Assembly (NCBI GenBank): GCA_963709665.1
Contig: CAVPWU010000004.1
Span: 124,001 to 188,000 of the forward strand
DNA length: 64,000 nt
Source: DASZIT01 sp963709665
GTDB taxonomy: Bacteria > Actinomycetota > Acidimicrobiia > Acidimicrobiales > RAAP-2
Reading direction: 5' to 3'
The notes beneath the pieces were generated by a model, which was given only the letters and a program-made list of their open reading frames with translations, was not told where the DNA came from and searched no databases. Positions 1 to 8,944 of this stretch are shown in pieces (the first letter of the stretch is position 1; every line of letters starts with the position of its first letter). A program made the position numbers and the translations under genes.

Positions 1-311
1 GCGACCAGGGCGGTGGAGGCCGATCCGTTGACGTCGGTGGTCAGCACCACCACGGCGACCACCAGCCAGGCGACGCCCAGGATGGCCAGGGGGTAGCGGG
101 TGACCCGCTCGATGGCGTCGACCCGGTCGTGGCGGCCACCGGTCGGCTTGGCCCCGGCCACCACCTGCCGGCGGCGCTCCTCCCGGCGCTCCTTCTCCTC
201 GAGCCGCTCGCACTCCAGGGCCTCGAGCCGGCGGATCCGCTCGATGGAGGACGGCTTGGGCTCCTCCATGGTGGTCCCCGCCCCGCTGCCCGTCCCGGTC
301 CCGTCAGCCAC
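1..311 (-). CDS. N-terminal fragment of a membrane protein, possibly an ion channel
   Basis: This gene runs off the left edge, so only about 100 N-terminal residues are visible. A charged, probably helical segment (ERLEEKERREERRR) is followed by a transmembrane helix beginning at YPLAILGVAW and then by TTDVNGSAS, which would be the first extracytoplasmic loop. A basic cytoplasmic helix leading into a first membrane segment with an RVDAIERVTRYP-like entry resembles actinobacterial two-helix potassium channels, but no selectivity filter is in view. The start could be GTG at 311 or ATG at 269. Neither has a strong ribosome-binding site. The assignment as a membrane protein is secure; the channel guess is weak. 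Confidence 0.45.
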   Translation of the reverse strand, partial: MADGTGTGSGAGTTMEEPKPSSIERIRRLEALECERLEEKERREERRRQVVAGAKPTGGRHDRVDAIERVTRYPLAILGVAWLVVAVVVLTTDVNGSASTALV

Positions 312-363
312 GATGGGCCGAAGCTAGTGCCGGCCCGGGCCGCGACGGCGGGATCCCCGTGCG

Positions 364-1110
364 TCAGTCCGGCGAACCGCCGCCGACCGAGCGGTGGAAC
401 ACGGTGAGGAGGGCGGCGGCCAGCTCCGGTGACTCGAGCGCCCACCAGTGGCCGAGGCCGTCGAGCACCTGGTGCCGTGCCCCCAGCCCGTCGGCCACCT
501 GACGGGACATCGCCTCGTCGCCGAAGGGGTCGTCGGACGGGCAGAGCACCAGGCCGGGGGCGGGGGTGGGGCCGTGGTGGTGCCAGTCGGCCGCCGGGTT
601 GGGCAGGGCCGAGCGGTAGAGGTCGAGGATGCAGCCGGCCATGGTGTCGTCGGCGGCGGCCGCCAGGGCCACCGCCCCGTCGTGTCCGATGCCCAGCCGC
701 TCGAACCCGGCGGCCCGGACCTCCACCGGCACGGCGGCCTGCTGCTCGAAGAACGCCTCGCCCTCGCCGGGGGTCTGCCAGATCCGGGCGAAGTCGTGCC
801 ACTCGTAGTCGGGGTGCAGGATGTTGGCCACGTCGGCCGTCCACGAGCGCAGCCGGTCGCCGTGGGCGGTGGCGATGCGGTAGGTGAGGCCGGCCCCCCA
901 GTCGTGGCCGACCAGGTCGACCGGCCCGGCGAGCCGGTCGAGCTCACCGACCGCCCACGCCACGTAGTCGTCCTTGGTGGCCCCGAACCCCTCGGGCCGG
1001 GGGCAGCCGAAGCCGGGGAGCGCCAGGGCCACCGACTCGGCGTCCAGGTGGGAGCGGACCCCGTCCCACAGGGCGGCGGTCTCCGGGACCCCGTGCAGGA
1101 AGACGATCAT
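364..1110 (-). CDS. alpha/beta hydrolase, epoxide hydrolase/haloalkane dehalogenase type
   Basis: This 248-residue cytoplasmic protein has the alpha/beta-hydrolase signature in order. An oxyanion-hole HG lies at residues 6-7 (FLHGVPETAALW). The nucleophile elbow GHDWGAG puts Asp70 where serine hydrolases carry Ser, and a C-terminal catalytic His is near residue 221 in GLGHWW. An Asp nucleophile within HDWG is typical of epoxide hydrolases and haloalkane dehalogenases, which form a covalent ester intermediate with the substrate. The substrate cannot be read from sequence. At 248 residues it is somewhat shorter than the usual 280-300, with a compact cap domain. It stands 46 nt upstream of the next gene's stop codon on the same strand and may be the last gene of that group. 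Confidence 0.8.
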   Translation of the reverse strand: MIVFLHGVPETAALWDGVRSHLDAESVALALPGFGCPRPEGFGATKDDYVAWAVGELDRLAGPVDLVGHDWGAGLTYRIATAHGDRLRSWTADVANILHPDYEWHDFARIWQTPGEGEAFFEQQAAVPVEVRAAGFERLGIGHDGAVALAAAADDTMAGCILDLYRSALPNPAADWHHHGPTPAPGLVLCPSDDPFGDEAMSRQVADGLGARHQVLDGLGHWWALESPELAAALLTVFHRSVGGGSPD

Positions 1111-1156
1111 CCGGCGAGCGTACCGAGCCGGGCCGGGAGCCGCCGGTAGCGGACCG

Positions 1157-2542
1157 TCAGACGACGGGGGGCAGCAGCACGTGGGGGTTGAGGACCCCGT
1201 CGGGGTCGAGGGCGGCCTTGATGCTCCGGAACGCGGTGATCTCCGCCGCCGACCGGGCCAGGTGGAGCCAGGCCAGCTTGGCGGTGCCGATGCCGTGCTC
1301 GGCGCTGATGGACCCGCCCAGCTCGGCCACCAGGCGGAGCACCCCGTCGTCCACCCGGTCGTCGTCGGGAGCCGGCCCGGTCACGTTGACGTGGATGTTG
1401 CCGTCGCCCACGTGTCCGAACAGCCAGGTCTGCGCCTCCGGGTCGATGGACGCCACCAGGGCGGGCACCCGGTCCACGAAGTCGGCCAGCGCCCCGGCGG
1501 GGAGGGTGACGTCCAGCTTGTGGGGGGCGCCCAGGGTGTTGATCGCCTCGGTGTGGGCCTCCCGGTACCGCCACAGCCGGTCCCGGCGGGACGGCTCCGT
1601 GGCCACCACGGCGTCGAGCACCCGGTCGGCCGAGGCGGCGGCCTCCCCCAGGGCGGCGGTGGGGTCGACCTGGTCGGCCGCCTCCACCAGCAGCGCCACC
1701 CGGTGCCGGTCGGTGAAGGGGTGCGGGAGGCCGGTGACGTCGCCGACCAGGTCGAGGCCGGCCAGGAGCATCAGCTCGCAGGCGTCCAGGGAGGGCAGTG
1801 ACCGGCGCAGCACGGCCGAGGCGGCCAGGGCGTCGGCCACCGAGCCGAAGGCGAGCAGGGCGGTGGTCCGGCGGGGCAGGGGGGCCACCAGCCGGAGCCG
1901 GGCGGCGGTGACCACCGCCAGGGTCCCCTCGCTCCCGCACAGCAGGCCGGGCAGGTGGTAGCCGGTGTTGTCCTTCAGCAGCCCGCCGAGGTGGGAGACC
2001 ACCGCCCCGGAGCCGAGGACCGCCTCCACCCCCAGCAGCTGGGCGCGGGTGTCCCCGTGGCGGAGCACGTGGACGCCCCCGGCGTTGGTGGCCACCGTGC
2101 CCCCCACGGTGGCGGAGTCGCGGCTGGCCAGGTCGATCCCGTAGGCCCAGCCGGCGTCGGCGGCCGCCGAGCGGACGGCGGCCAGGGTGGCCCCGGCCGA
2201 GGCGGTGAGCTGGCCGGCCACCGGGTCGACCGGGCCCACCTCGGTGAGGCGGGTCAGGCTGAGGACCACCTCCCCGTGGAGGGGCACCCCGCCGCCCACC
2301 AGCCCGGTGTTGCCGCCCTGGGGGGCCAGGGCGATGCCGTGCTCCCGGCAGACGGCCACCACCCCGGCCACCTCGGCGGTGGAGGCCGGCCGGACCACGG
2401 CGGTGGTGGCGCCGGCGAACCGTCGGGTCCAGTCGGTGGTGAAGGTGGCGATGCGCTCGGGGTCGAGGATCAGCCCGGGCCCCACCACCCCGCCCAGCTC
2501 CCTGGCCGCCGCGCCGTCGGGGGCGAGGGGACCGGCTGTCAC
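1157..2542 (-). CDS. FAD-binding oxidase (GlcD / D-2-hydroxyacid dehydrogenase family)
   Basis: The 461-residue product has a PCMH-type FAD-binding domain with PQGGNTGLVGG at about residues 74-84 and a C-terminal FAD-oxidase domain with FGHVGDGNIHVNV and SAEHGIGTAK. This is the layout of glycolate oxidase GlcD, D-lactate dehydrogenase and D-2-hydroxyglutarate dehydrogenase, which oxidise a D-2-hydroxyacid to the 2-oxoacid. The substrate is not determined by sequence. The GTG start at 2542 overlaps the stop codon of the upstream ogt gene (GTGA), so the two are probably translationally coupled. That puts a 2-hydroxyacid oxidase in a DNA-alkylation repair operon, an unexpected pairing. Length is normal for the family. 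Confidence 0.88.
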   Translation of the reverse strand: MTAGPLAPDGAAARELGGVVGPGLILDPERIATFTTDWTRRFAGATTAVVRPASTAEVAGVVAVCREHGIALAPQGGNTGLVGGGVPLHGEVVLSLTRLTEVGPVDPVAGQLTASAGATLAAVRSAAADAGWAYGIDLASRDSATVGGTVATNAGGVHVLRHGDTRAQLLGVEAVLGSGAVVSHLGGLLKDNTGYHLPGLLCGSEGTLAVVTAARLRLVAPLPRRTTALLAFGSVADALAASAVLRRSLPSLDACELMLLAGLDLVGDVTGLPHPFTDRHRVALLVEAADQVDPTAALGEAAASADRVLDAVVATEPSRRDRLWRYREAHTEAINTLGAPHKLDVTLPAGALADFVDRVPALVASIDPEAQTWLFGHVGDGNIHVNVTGPAPDDDRVDDGVLRLVAELGGSISAEHGIGTAKLAWLHLARSAAEITAFRSIKAALDPDGVLNPHVLLPPVV

Positions 2543-3042
2543 CGGGTGGCGCCCATCGGCCGGACGCCGCGCTCGAGGTCGAGGAGGGCGACCTTGCGCT
2601 CGAGGCCCCCGCCGTAGCCGGTGAGGGAGCCGTCGGCCCCGATCACCCGGTGGCAGGGGACGATGACGGCGATGGGGTTCCGGCCGTTGGCCAGGCCCAC
2701 CGCCCGGGAGCCGCCCGGACTCCCCACCCGGGTGGCCAGCTCGCCGTAGCTGAGGGTCTCGCCGTAGGGGATGGTGCGCAGTCCCTCCCACACCCGCTGC
2801 TGGAACCCGGTGCCGGTCATCCGGAGCGGGACGTCGAACTCCTTCAGGTCGCCGGCGAAGTAGGCGTCGAGCTGCTCGGTGACCGGGGCGAACCAGGTGT
2901 CGTCCCGGACCCACTCCGGCGACGCCGCCGGGGCGTGGCGCTGGTTCTCCATGGCCAGGCGGGTGAGGGCGCCGTCGGAGGCGGTGAGGGTGAGCGGCCC
3001 GAGGGGGCTGTCCACGGTGGTGGTGAGCACGGGGGTGGTCAT
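2539..3042 (-). CDS. ogt: methylated-DNA--protein-cysteine S-methyltransferase
   Basis: This 167-residue protein removes O6-alkyl groups from guanine in DNA by irreversible transfer to its own cysteine. The active-site motif IVPCHRVIG is present with Cys130, and the DNA-binding helix-turn-helix with its RAVGLANGRNP segment precedes it. Length is typical of Ogt/MGMT. The ATG start at 3042 has an AAAGGA ribosome-binding site. The start codon overlaps the upstream Ada-AlkA stop (ATGA) and the stop overlaps the next start (GTGA), so it is the middle cistron of a tightly coupled three-gene repair operon. It lacks the N-terminal Ada domain, which is in the upstream gene. Confidence 0.95.
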   Translation of the reverse strand: MTTPVLTTTVDSPLGPLTLTASDGALTRLAMENQRHAPAASPEWVRDDTWFAPVTEQLDAYFAGDLKEFDVPLRMTGTGFQQRVWEGLRTIPYGETLSYGELATRVGSPGGSRAVGLANGRNPIAVIVPCHRVIGADGSLTGYGGGLERKVALLDLERGVRPMGATR

Positions 3043-4655
3043 GGCGGTCCTTTGCGGGTGGTGGATGGTCGGCCGGTGACGGGGGGTCGCCGGTGGGTCG
3101 GGGGGGTCGGGGAGCGGCGCCCCGGTCGAGGTGCCCGCCGGTGAGCGGGTGGCTCCGCCGTCCCCGGCCCGGGTGGCTCCGCCGTCCCCGGCCCGGGAGG
3201 CCAGCGGTTGACGGGATGGTCGGTGGCCGCCCACAGGTACTGGACGGCGTAGGCCCGCCACGGTCGCCACGCCTCGGCGTGGGCGATGAGGGCGGTCGCC
3301 CCGGTGGGGAGGCCCAGCTCCCCGGCGGCGCCGCGGACCCCCAGGTCGGTGGCCGGGAACCCGTCCGGGTCGCCGAGCCCCCGCATGGCCACCACCTGGA
3401 CGGTCCACGGCCCGATGCCGGGCACCGCCGACAGGGCGGCGGTGGCGGCCTCCCGGTCGCAGCCCGGCCCCAGGTCGAGGGTCTCGTCGGCCAGGGTGGC
3501 CGCCAGCCGGCGGAGGGTCCCCCGCCGGGCGCCGGGCAGCGGGGCGCCGTGGTCGACCAGCGCCTCGGGGGTGGGGAAGAGGTGGGTGAGGCCGCCGGCC
3601 GGGTCGGCCACCGGCTGTCCGGCGGCGGTCACCAGCCGGCCGGCCAGGGTGCGGGCGGCGGCGGTGGAGACCTGCTGGCCGAGGACGGCGCGGACGGCCA
3701 GCTCGGCGCCGTCGGTGGTGCGGGGCACCCGCCGGCCCGGTGCCTTGGCCACCAGCGGGCGGAGGACCGGGTCGCCGTCGAGGTGGGCGTCGACCGCCTC
3801 GGGGTCGGCGTCGAGGTCGAGCAGGAACCGGCACCGGGTGATGGCGGCCGTCAGGTCGCGGAGATCGGCCAGGGCCAGCCGGCACTCGATGTGGTCGGGG
3901 GTGGGGGCCAGCCCCACCACCGCCGGCCCGTGGGCCAGGGCCAGGGTGCGCCGGTAGGCGCCGTCCCGGACCTCCTCCACCCCGGGCACGGCGGTGGCGG
4001 CCAGGTGGCCGAAGAGGTTGTCGGGGCAGAGGGGTCGGCGGAAGGGGAGCCGCAGGGAGAGGGTGGTGGCCGTCCCGGGGTCGGGGCGGTCGGCCCCGGC
4101 CGCCTTGGCACGGAGCCCGGTGGGGGTGGTGGCGAACACCGCCCGCACGGTGTCGTTGAACTGCCGGATGCTGGCGAACCCGGCGGCGAAGGCCACCTCC
4201 GACAACCGCAGCCCGGTGGTCTCGATCAGCAGCCGGGCGGTCTGCGCCCGCTGGGCCCGGGCCAGGGCCAGGGGCCCCGCCCCCACCTCGGCCCGCAGCA
4301 GCCGCTCGAGCTGCCGGACGCTGTAGCCCAGCCGGGCGGCCAGGCTGGGCACCCCGTCCCGGTCCACCGCCCCGTCGGCGATGAGCCGCATGGCCCGGGC
4401 CACCACATCGGCCCGGAGGTCCCAGGCCGGGGAGCCGGGGGTGGCGTCGGGACGGCACCGCTTGCAGGCCCGGAACCCGGCCAGCTGGGCGGCGGCCGCC
4501 GTCGGGTAGAACCGGACATTCCGCCGGTACGGGGTGCGGGCCGGGCAGCTGGGGCGGCAGTAGATCCCGGTGGAGGTGACCCCGACGAAGAACCACCCGT
4601 CGAAGCGGGCATCCTGGGACTGCGCCGCCCGGTAGCAGCTGGTGTCGTCGAGCAC
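3039..4655 (-). CDS. alkA: Ada-type regulator fused to AlkA 3-methyladenine DNA glycosylase
   Basis: The 538-residue protein joins three modules. Residues 1-75 are the Ada zinc-binding methyl-phosphotriester sensor with Cys33, Cys37, Cys64 and Cys67 (IYCRPSCPART and ACKRC). Residues 85-185 are an AraC-type helix-turn-helix. The rest is AlkA, with an AlkA_N domain and a helix-hairpin-helix VPGIGPWTVQ followed by FPATDLGVR, which carries the catalytic Asp near residue 450. Methylation of the N-terminal cysteine should turn it into an activator, and the C-terminus excises alkylated bases. The same fusion is known in mycobacteria. A roughly 45-residue Pro/Arg-rich tail follows the glycosylase. 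Translation from GTG at 4655 is inferred because it directly precedes the conserved Ada domain. Confidence 0.92.
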   Translation of the reverse strand: MLDDTSCYRAAQSQDARFDGWFFVGVTSTGIYCRPSCPARTPYRRNVRFYPTAAAAQLAGFRACKRCRPDATPGSPAWDLRADVVARAMRLIADGAVDRDGVPSLAARLGYSVRQLERLLRAEVGAGPLALARAQRAQTARLLIETTGLRLSEVAFAAGFASIRQFNDTVRAVFATTPTGLRAKAAGADRPDPGTATTLSLRLPFRRPLCPDNLFGHLAATAVPGVEEVRDGAYRRTLALAHGPAVVGLAPTPDHIECRLALADLRDLTAAITRCRFLLDLDADPEAVDAHLDGDPVLRPLVAKAPGRRVPRTTDGAELAVRAVLGQQVSTAAARTLAGRLVTAAGQPVADPAGGLTHLFPTPEALVDHGAPLPGARRGTLRRLAATLADETLDLGPGCDREAATAALSAVPGIGPWTVQVVAMRGLGDPDGFPATDLGVRGAAGELGLPTGATALIAHAEAWRPWRAYAVQYLWAATDHPVNRWPPGPGTAEPPGPGTAEPPAHRRAPRPGRRSPTPPTHRRPPVTGRPSTTRKGPP

Positions 4656-4704
4656 CCCACCAGCCTGCCCCGGATCCCCCGCCGGTACTAGCGGGAAATC
4701 GACA

Positions 4705-5598
4705 TCACGGTCGGGCGACCTCGGCCTCCAGCGGGGGCAGGCCCATCGGATTGGGGTAGGCGATGGCATCGGCGCCGGAGATCTTCCGGGCCGGGCCGTC
4801 GAGGTAGTGGATCAGCTGGTCGACCCGCCACTCGCCCAGCGCCTGGAACGGCCCCACCGCCAGCTCGTCGGTCCGCCGCTCGATCTCCTTGCGCAGGTCG
4901 CCACCGGCCTCGGTGGCGGTCCCGTCCTCGTTGACCAGGCCCCGGCGCTGCAGGCGCTCCCGGGCCTCCACCCACTCGTGCTCCGACCAGCCCCGGGCCA
5001 TCCGGAACAGCTCGGGGGGCAGCCCCTCGGTGGCGGAGAACAGCACCAGGGTCTCGCAGCCGTCGAGGCCGGTGGTGGTGAGCAGGGCAACGTGGCCGTC
5101 GCCGCGGTGCTCCCGCAGGGCGGTGGCCGACTGCCACAGGGCCGCCACCGGGTCGGCGGGCAGGGCCAGCTCCCGGTTGGCGGCGAACAGCGCCCGTCCG
5201 GTGCCGTCGGCCACCCCCACCGCCGCCCGCAGGTCGGGGAGGATCTCCTCGGCCAGCCGCTCGGCGTTGTCCCCCAGCAGGCGTCGCAGGGCCTCGGCCG
5301 CCGACGAGGCCCGGGCCACCACCACATCGGCCGGGTGGGCGAAGGTCCAGGCGTCGGGGATGGCCTTCCGGATCCGGTCGGGATGGAAGTTGAAGAAGGT
5401 GGCGTCCACCACCCCGGAGCCGACCCGGCCCATGGGGGCGGCGCGGCAGGCGAAGTAGCCCATCCAGAAGCCCTTGAGGCCGAGATCGTCGGCCGCCTGC
5501 CGGCACTCGTGGGCGAAGTAGGTCACGGCATTCACGGTCTCGAGCCGGTGCCACACCCTGCGGGCGATCGCTGCGTCCATCCCCAGATGGTGCCCCAT
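4705..5598 (-). CDS. SCO6745-type winged-helix-like protein
   Basis: This 297-residue protein matches the actinobacterial SCO6745 family. It opens with RRVWHRLETVNAVTYFAHE, continues with GFWMGYFACRAAPMG and FNFHPDRIRKAIPDAW, and ends with a winged-helix-like part (ARERLQRRGLVNEDG, then TEAGGDLRKEIERRTD). No catalytic motif is evident and the family has no established biochemical role that I know of; the wing suggests DNA or ligand binding. Translation could also begin at ATG 5580 (MDAAIARR), which fits the family N-terminus better. The gene is 49 nt upstream of the Ada-AlkA start on the same strand and divergent from the CoA transferase. Confidence 0.8.
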   Translation of the reverse strand: MGHHLGMDAAIARRVWHRLETVNAVTYFAHECRQAADDLGLKGFWMGYFACRAAPMGRVGSGVVDATFFNFHPDRIRKAIPDAWTFAHPADVVVARASSAAEALRRLLGDNAERLAEEILPDLRAAVGVADGTGRALFAANRELALPADPVAALWQSATALREHRGDGHVALLTTTGLDGCETLVLFSATEGLPPELFRMARGWSEHEWVEARERLQRRGLVNEDGTATEAGGDLRKEIERRTDELAVGPFQALGEWRVDQLIHYLDGPARKISGADAIAYPNPMGLPPLEAEVARP

Positions 5599-5673
5599 CG
5601 GCGCCGGGGCGTGCGACCCGGGTTGCGTGAATCAAGATTGACCCGCCGGTGACCGACCGTGACGCTGGGAGGC

Positions 5674-7062
5674 ATGGAGCCCGTCGACCGCCGGCTGCTG
5701 GCCGCCTTCCGCACCGCCCTCGGGGATCCGGACCCCGGGGAGCGGATCGAGCTGGGGGACGGCCCGTCCCTTCCCTCCCACTGGGCGGTGAGCGACCTGG
5801 CCGCCGCCTCGGTGGGGGCGGCCGGCGGGGCCCTGGCCGGCTATGTCGCCGCCGTCACCGGGGCGCCGGGCCCGGCGGTCCGGGTCGACCGGCGGCTGGC
5901 ATCGGCCTGGTTCGCCTTCTCCCTGCGGCCCCAGGGCTGGGAGCTGCCCTCGGTCTGGGACGAGCTGGCCGGCGACTACGCCACCGCTGACGGGGGGTGG
6001 ATCCGGCTCCACACCAACGCCCCCCACCACCGGGTGGCGGCGCTGGCCGCCCTCGACGTCCCACCCGACCGCCCGGCGGTGACCGGGGCGGTGGCCCGGT
6101 GGTCGGCCGACGAGCTGGAGACGGCGGTGGCGTCGGCGGGCGGGGCGTCGGCCGCCCTCCGCACCCTCGACGGGTGGCGGTCCCACCCCCAGGGGGTGGC
6201 GGTGGCCGCCGAGCCGCTGCTGTCGGTGGAGGCCACCACCCGGGCGGCCGGGGACCGGGCGGTGCCGTCCGGGGGCGGGGCCCGACCGCTGGAGGGGATC
6301 CGGGTCCTCGACCTCACCCGGGTGCTGGCCGGCCCGGTGGCCACCCGGCTGCTGGCCGGCTGGGGTGCCGAGGTGCTCCGGATCGACCCGCCCACCTGGG
6401 ACGAGCCGACCCTGGCCCCGGAGGTCACCCTGGGCAAGCGCTGCGCCCGGCTCGACCTCCGGGAGGAGGGCGCCCGGCAGCGGTTCCTCGACCTGCTGGG
6501 CTCGGCCGACGTCCTGGTCCACGGCTACCGGTCGGACGCCCTGGCGGGGCTGGGCCTGGGCGACGAGGTGCGCGACGGCTGCCGACCCGGCCTGGTCGAC
6601 GTCAGCCTCGACGCCTACGGCTTCACCGGGCCGTGGCGGGCCCGCCGGGGGTTCGACAGCCTGGTGCAGATGAGCACCGGGATCGCCGGCGTGGGCCGGG
6701 GGTCGGCCGCCGACCCACCGGTGCCGCTGCCCGTCCAGGCGCTCGACCACGCCACCGGCTACCTGTTGGCGGCCGCTGCCCTCACCGGGCTGACCCGGCG
6801 ACGGGCCGACGGCCGGGGCAGTCGGTGGCGGGCCTCCCTGGCCCGGATGGCCGCCGTCCTGGTCGAGGTGGGGGGTCGAGTGGCGCCCGGCGGGGGCACC
6901 CCGTGGCCGACCCGGCCCATCGAACCCGCCGGCGGGGTGGAGCCGACGGCCTGGGGCGCGGTGCGTCGGCTGGCCCCGCCGGTGCGGGTGGCGGGAGCCC
7001 CGCTCGGGTGGCGGCTGCCCGCCCGTCCGCTGGGCACCGACCCCCCGGTGTGGGCCGGCTGA
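5674..7062 (+). CDS. CoA transferase, CaiB/BaiF (class III) family
   Basis: The product (about 462 residues) carries the class III CoA-transferase core from about residue 205: PLEGIRVLDLTRVLAGP, VTLGKRCARLDL, DVSLDAYGFTGPWRARRGFD and the FDSLVQMSTG segment. The first 200 residues resemble the small C-terminal domain of CaiB-like enzymes (GGWIRLHTNAPHHR and HPQGVAVAAEP), so the domain order appears swapped relative to CaiB; I recall this arrangement in other actinobacterial members. It should move CoA between a carboxylate and an acyl-CoA; substrates are unknown. ATG 5674 is preceded by GGGAGG only 1 nt away, so GTG 5659 is an alternative start. The stop lies 3 nt from the convergent MFS gene. 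Confidence 0.85.
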   Translation: MEPVDRRLLAAFRTALGDPDPGERIELGDGPSLPSHWAVSDLAAASVGAAGGALAGYVAAVTGAPGPAVRVDRRLASAWFAFSLRPQGWELPSVWDELAGDYATADGGWIRLHTNAPHHRVAALAALDVPPDRPAVTGAVARWSADELETAVASAGGASAALRTLDGWRSHPQGVAVAAEPLLSVEATTRAAGDRAVPSGGGARPLEGIRVLDLTRVLAGPVATRLLAGWGAEVLRIDPPTWDEPTLAPEVTLGKRCARLDLREEGARQRFLDLLGSADVLVHGYRSDALAGLGLGDEVRDGCRPGLVDVSLDAYGFTGPWRARRGFDSLVQMSTGIAGVGRGSAADPPVPLPVQALDHATGYLLAAAALTGLTRRRADGRGSRWRASLARMAAVLVEVGGRVAPGGGTPWPTRPIEPAGGVEPTAWGAVRRLAPPVRVAGAPLGWRLPARPLGTDPPVWAG

Positions 7063-7065
7063 GCG

Positions 7066-8805
7066 TCAGCCGCCCACCTCGGCCAGGGCCACCTCCGCCA
7101 CGGCGGCCATGCCCTCCTCGGCCGCCTCGTGGGGGGACCCCATGACCTTCGAGTGGCCGGAGCCCCGCATCCACGAGAACACCGCCGACAGGAAGCAGAG
7201 GGCGGCCGCCATGACGAAGGCCAGCCGCAGGCCCTTGCCGAACGGCCCGCTGATCAGGTTGGGGAAGAAGGTCCGCCCGGTCAGGTAGCTGGCGTGGACG
7301 CCGGGCTGGCTGAGCAGGTGGGCGCCCAGCAACTCGTGGATGGGGTTGATGCCCAGGAACGCCGCGAACAGGCTGCCGATGGGCGAGAGGTGGGAGATCG
7401 ACTGGGCGGCGCCGGCCGGGACCCCCTGGGCGGTGAGCCCGGTGTACAGGGTGTGGGGGAGGGCGGTGGCCAGGCCCAGGGTGATGACGGTGAAGAAGAA
7501 CCCGATGGACAGCACGTTGGCGGAGTTCTGGAAGGTGGTGAGCATGCCGCCGCCCGCCCCCCGCTGGTCGGCGGGGAGGCTGTTCATCACCGCGCTGGTG
7601 TTGGGCGCCGCGAACAGGCCGAAGGAGATCCCGATCAGGAGGAGGAGCCCGGCGAACAGCGGGTAGGGGAAGTTCATGGGCAGGGCCTGCAGGCCGAGGA
7701 GGACCAGCCCGGTGAGGGTGACCCCGGCGGTGGCGAAGGGGCGGGGGCCGTAGCGGTCGGCCAGCTTGCCCGACAGGGGGCCGGAGACGAAGAACCCGAC
7801 GGTCAGCGGGATCATGTAGATCCCCGCCCACAAGGGGGTCTGGGCGAAGCTGTAGCCGTGGAGGGGGAGCCAGATCCCCTGCAGCCAGATGATGAGGATG
7901 AACTGGAGCCCGCCCCGGGCCAGGGCGGCCAGCAGGCCGGCCAGGTTGCCCATGGCGAACGCCCGGCTCCGGAACAGCTTCAGCTGGAACATCGGGTCGG
8001 TGACGTGGTGCTCGATCACCACGAAGCCGATCAGCACGGCCAGGCCCCCGAAGAGGGCGCTCAGCACGAACGGGCTGGTCCACCCCATGGTGTGGCCGCC
8101 GTAGGGCTGGAGCCCGTAGACGATGCCGGTGAGCATCCCCACCAGGCCGATGGCGAAGAGGATGTTGCCGATCCAGTCGATGCTGGCGGCGGTCCGGGCG
8201 CTGTTGTCGTGGAGCCGGAAGTAGGCCCACAGGGTCCCGAAGATCCCGAAGGGCACCGAGACGAGGAAGACCAGGTGCCACTGGATGGGGGCCAGCAGCC
8301 CGCCCAGCAACAGCCCGATGAAGGAGCCGCCGATGATGGCCATCCCGTTGAAGCCCAGGGCGAAGCCGCGCTCCTCGACCGGGAAGGCGTCGGTGACGAT
8401 GGCGCTGGAGTTGGCGAAGATGAAGGCGCCGCCCACTCCCTGGCCCACCCGCATCAGGATGATCCAGAGGGCGGCGTCGGTCCCGGTCATCCAGGTGGCG
8501 GACAGGGCGATGGAGAAGACGGTGAAGATGGCGAAGCCCAGGGTGTACATCCGGACCCGGCCGTAGATGTCGCCCACCCGGCCGAAGCTCACCACCAGCA
8601 CCGCCGTCACCAGCAGAAAGCCGGTCAGGATCCACAGGAAGTAGGAGGTGTTGCCGGGGGCCAGCGGGTTCATCTTGATGCCCCGGAAGATGTCGGGCAG
8701 GGCGATCAGGAGGATCGACGAGTTGATGGCCACCATCAGCAGCCCGATGGTGGTGTTGGTGAGGGCGACCCACTTGTAGTTCTTCGACTCGACGACGGTC
8801 GGCAA
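7066..8805 (-). CDS. MFS multidrug exporter, DHA2 (14-TM) type
   Basis: The 579-residue protein is a proton-driven drug exporter of the major facilitator superfamily. It has about 14 hydrophobic helices. Residues ILTGFLLVTAVLVVSFGRVGDIYGR form the loop 2-3 signature, and MRVGQGVGGAFIFANSSAIV lies in the motif C region. An ALPDIFRGIKMNPLAPGN loop sits between helices 1 and 2. Translation starts at TTG 8805 with GGAG 7 nt upstream. It is transcribed away from a MarR regulator across a 139-nt gap containing an AT-rich inverted repeat, the classic arrangement for a repressor-controlled efflux pump. The exported compound is unknown. Confidence 0.9.
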   Translation of the reverse strand: MPTVVESKNYKWVALTNTTIGLLMVAINSSILLIALPDIFRGIKMNPLAPGNTSYFLWILTGFLLVTAVLVVSFGRVGDIYGRVRMYTLGFAIFTVFSIALSATWMTGTDAALWIILMRVGQGVGGAFIFANSSAIVTDAFPVEERGFALGFNGMAIIGGSFIGLLLGGLLAPIQWHLVFLVSVPFGIFGTLWAYFRLHDNSARTAASIDWIGNILFAIGLVGMLTGIVYGLQPYGGHTMGWTSPFVLSALFGGLAVLIGFVVIEHHVTDPMFQLKLFRSRAFAMGNLAGLLAALARGGLQFILIIWLQGIWLPLHGYSFAQTPLWAGIYMIPLTVGFFVSGPLSGKLADRYGPRPFATAGVTLTGLVLLGLQALPMNFPYPLFAGLLLLIGISFGLFAAPNTSAVMNSLPADQRGAGGGMLTTFQNSANVLSIGFFFTVITLGLATALPHTLYTGLTAQGVPAGAAQSISHLSPIGSLFAAFLGINPIHELLGAHLLSQPGVHASYLTGRTFFPNLISGPFGKGLRLAFVMAAALCFLSAVFSWMRGSGHSKVMGSPHEAAEEGMAAVAEVALAEVGG

Positions 8806-8944
8806 GGCGGTCTCCTGCTTCGGGGCTCGATGGGTGATGTGGCGAGGCGCTGTGAGAGGCGGTGGTCACCGACGGTGGCCTGGTGATGATTAGTTGCTGA
8901 ATACTAACTATAGTGGACGAAGACGGAGACCGTACAGGGGGACC
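8806..8944. promoter_or_regulatory. divergent promoter region with MarR-box-like inverted repeat
   Basis: This gap between the MFS exporter and marR genes is far more AT-rich than its surroundings at 8885-8915. It holds an inverted repeat TTAGT (8890-8894) / ACTAA (8903-8907) with an 8-nt spacer, and a possible plus-strand -10 element TATAGT at 8909-8914. The position suits a MarR operator that represses both divergent genes. The motif boundaries are my reading and have not been tested. Confidence 0.5.
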
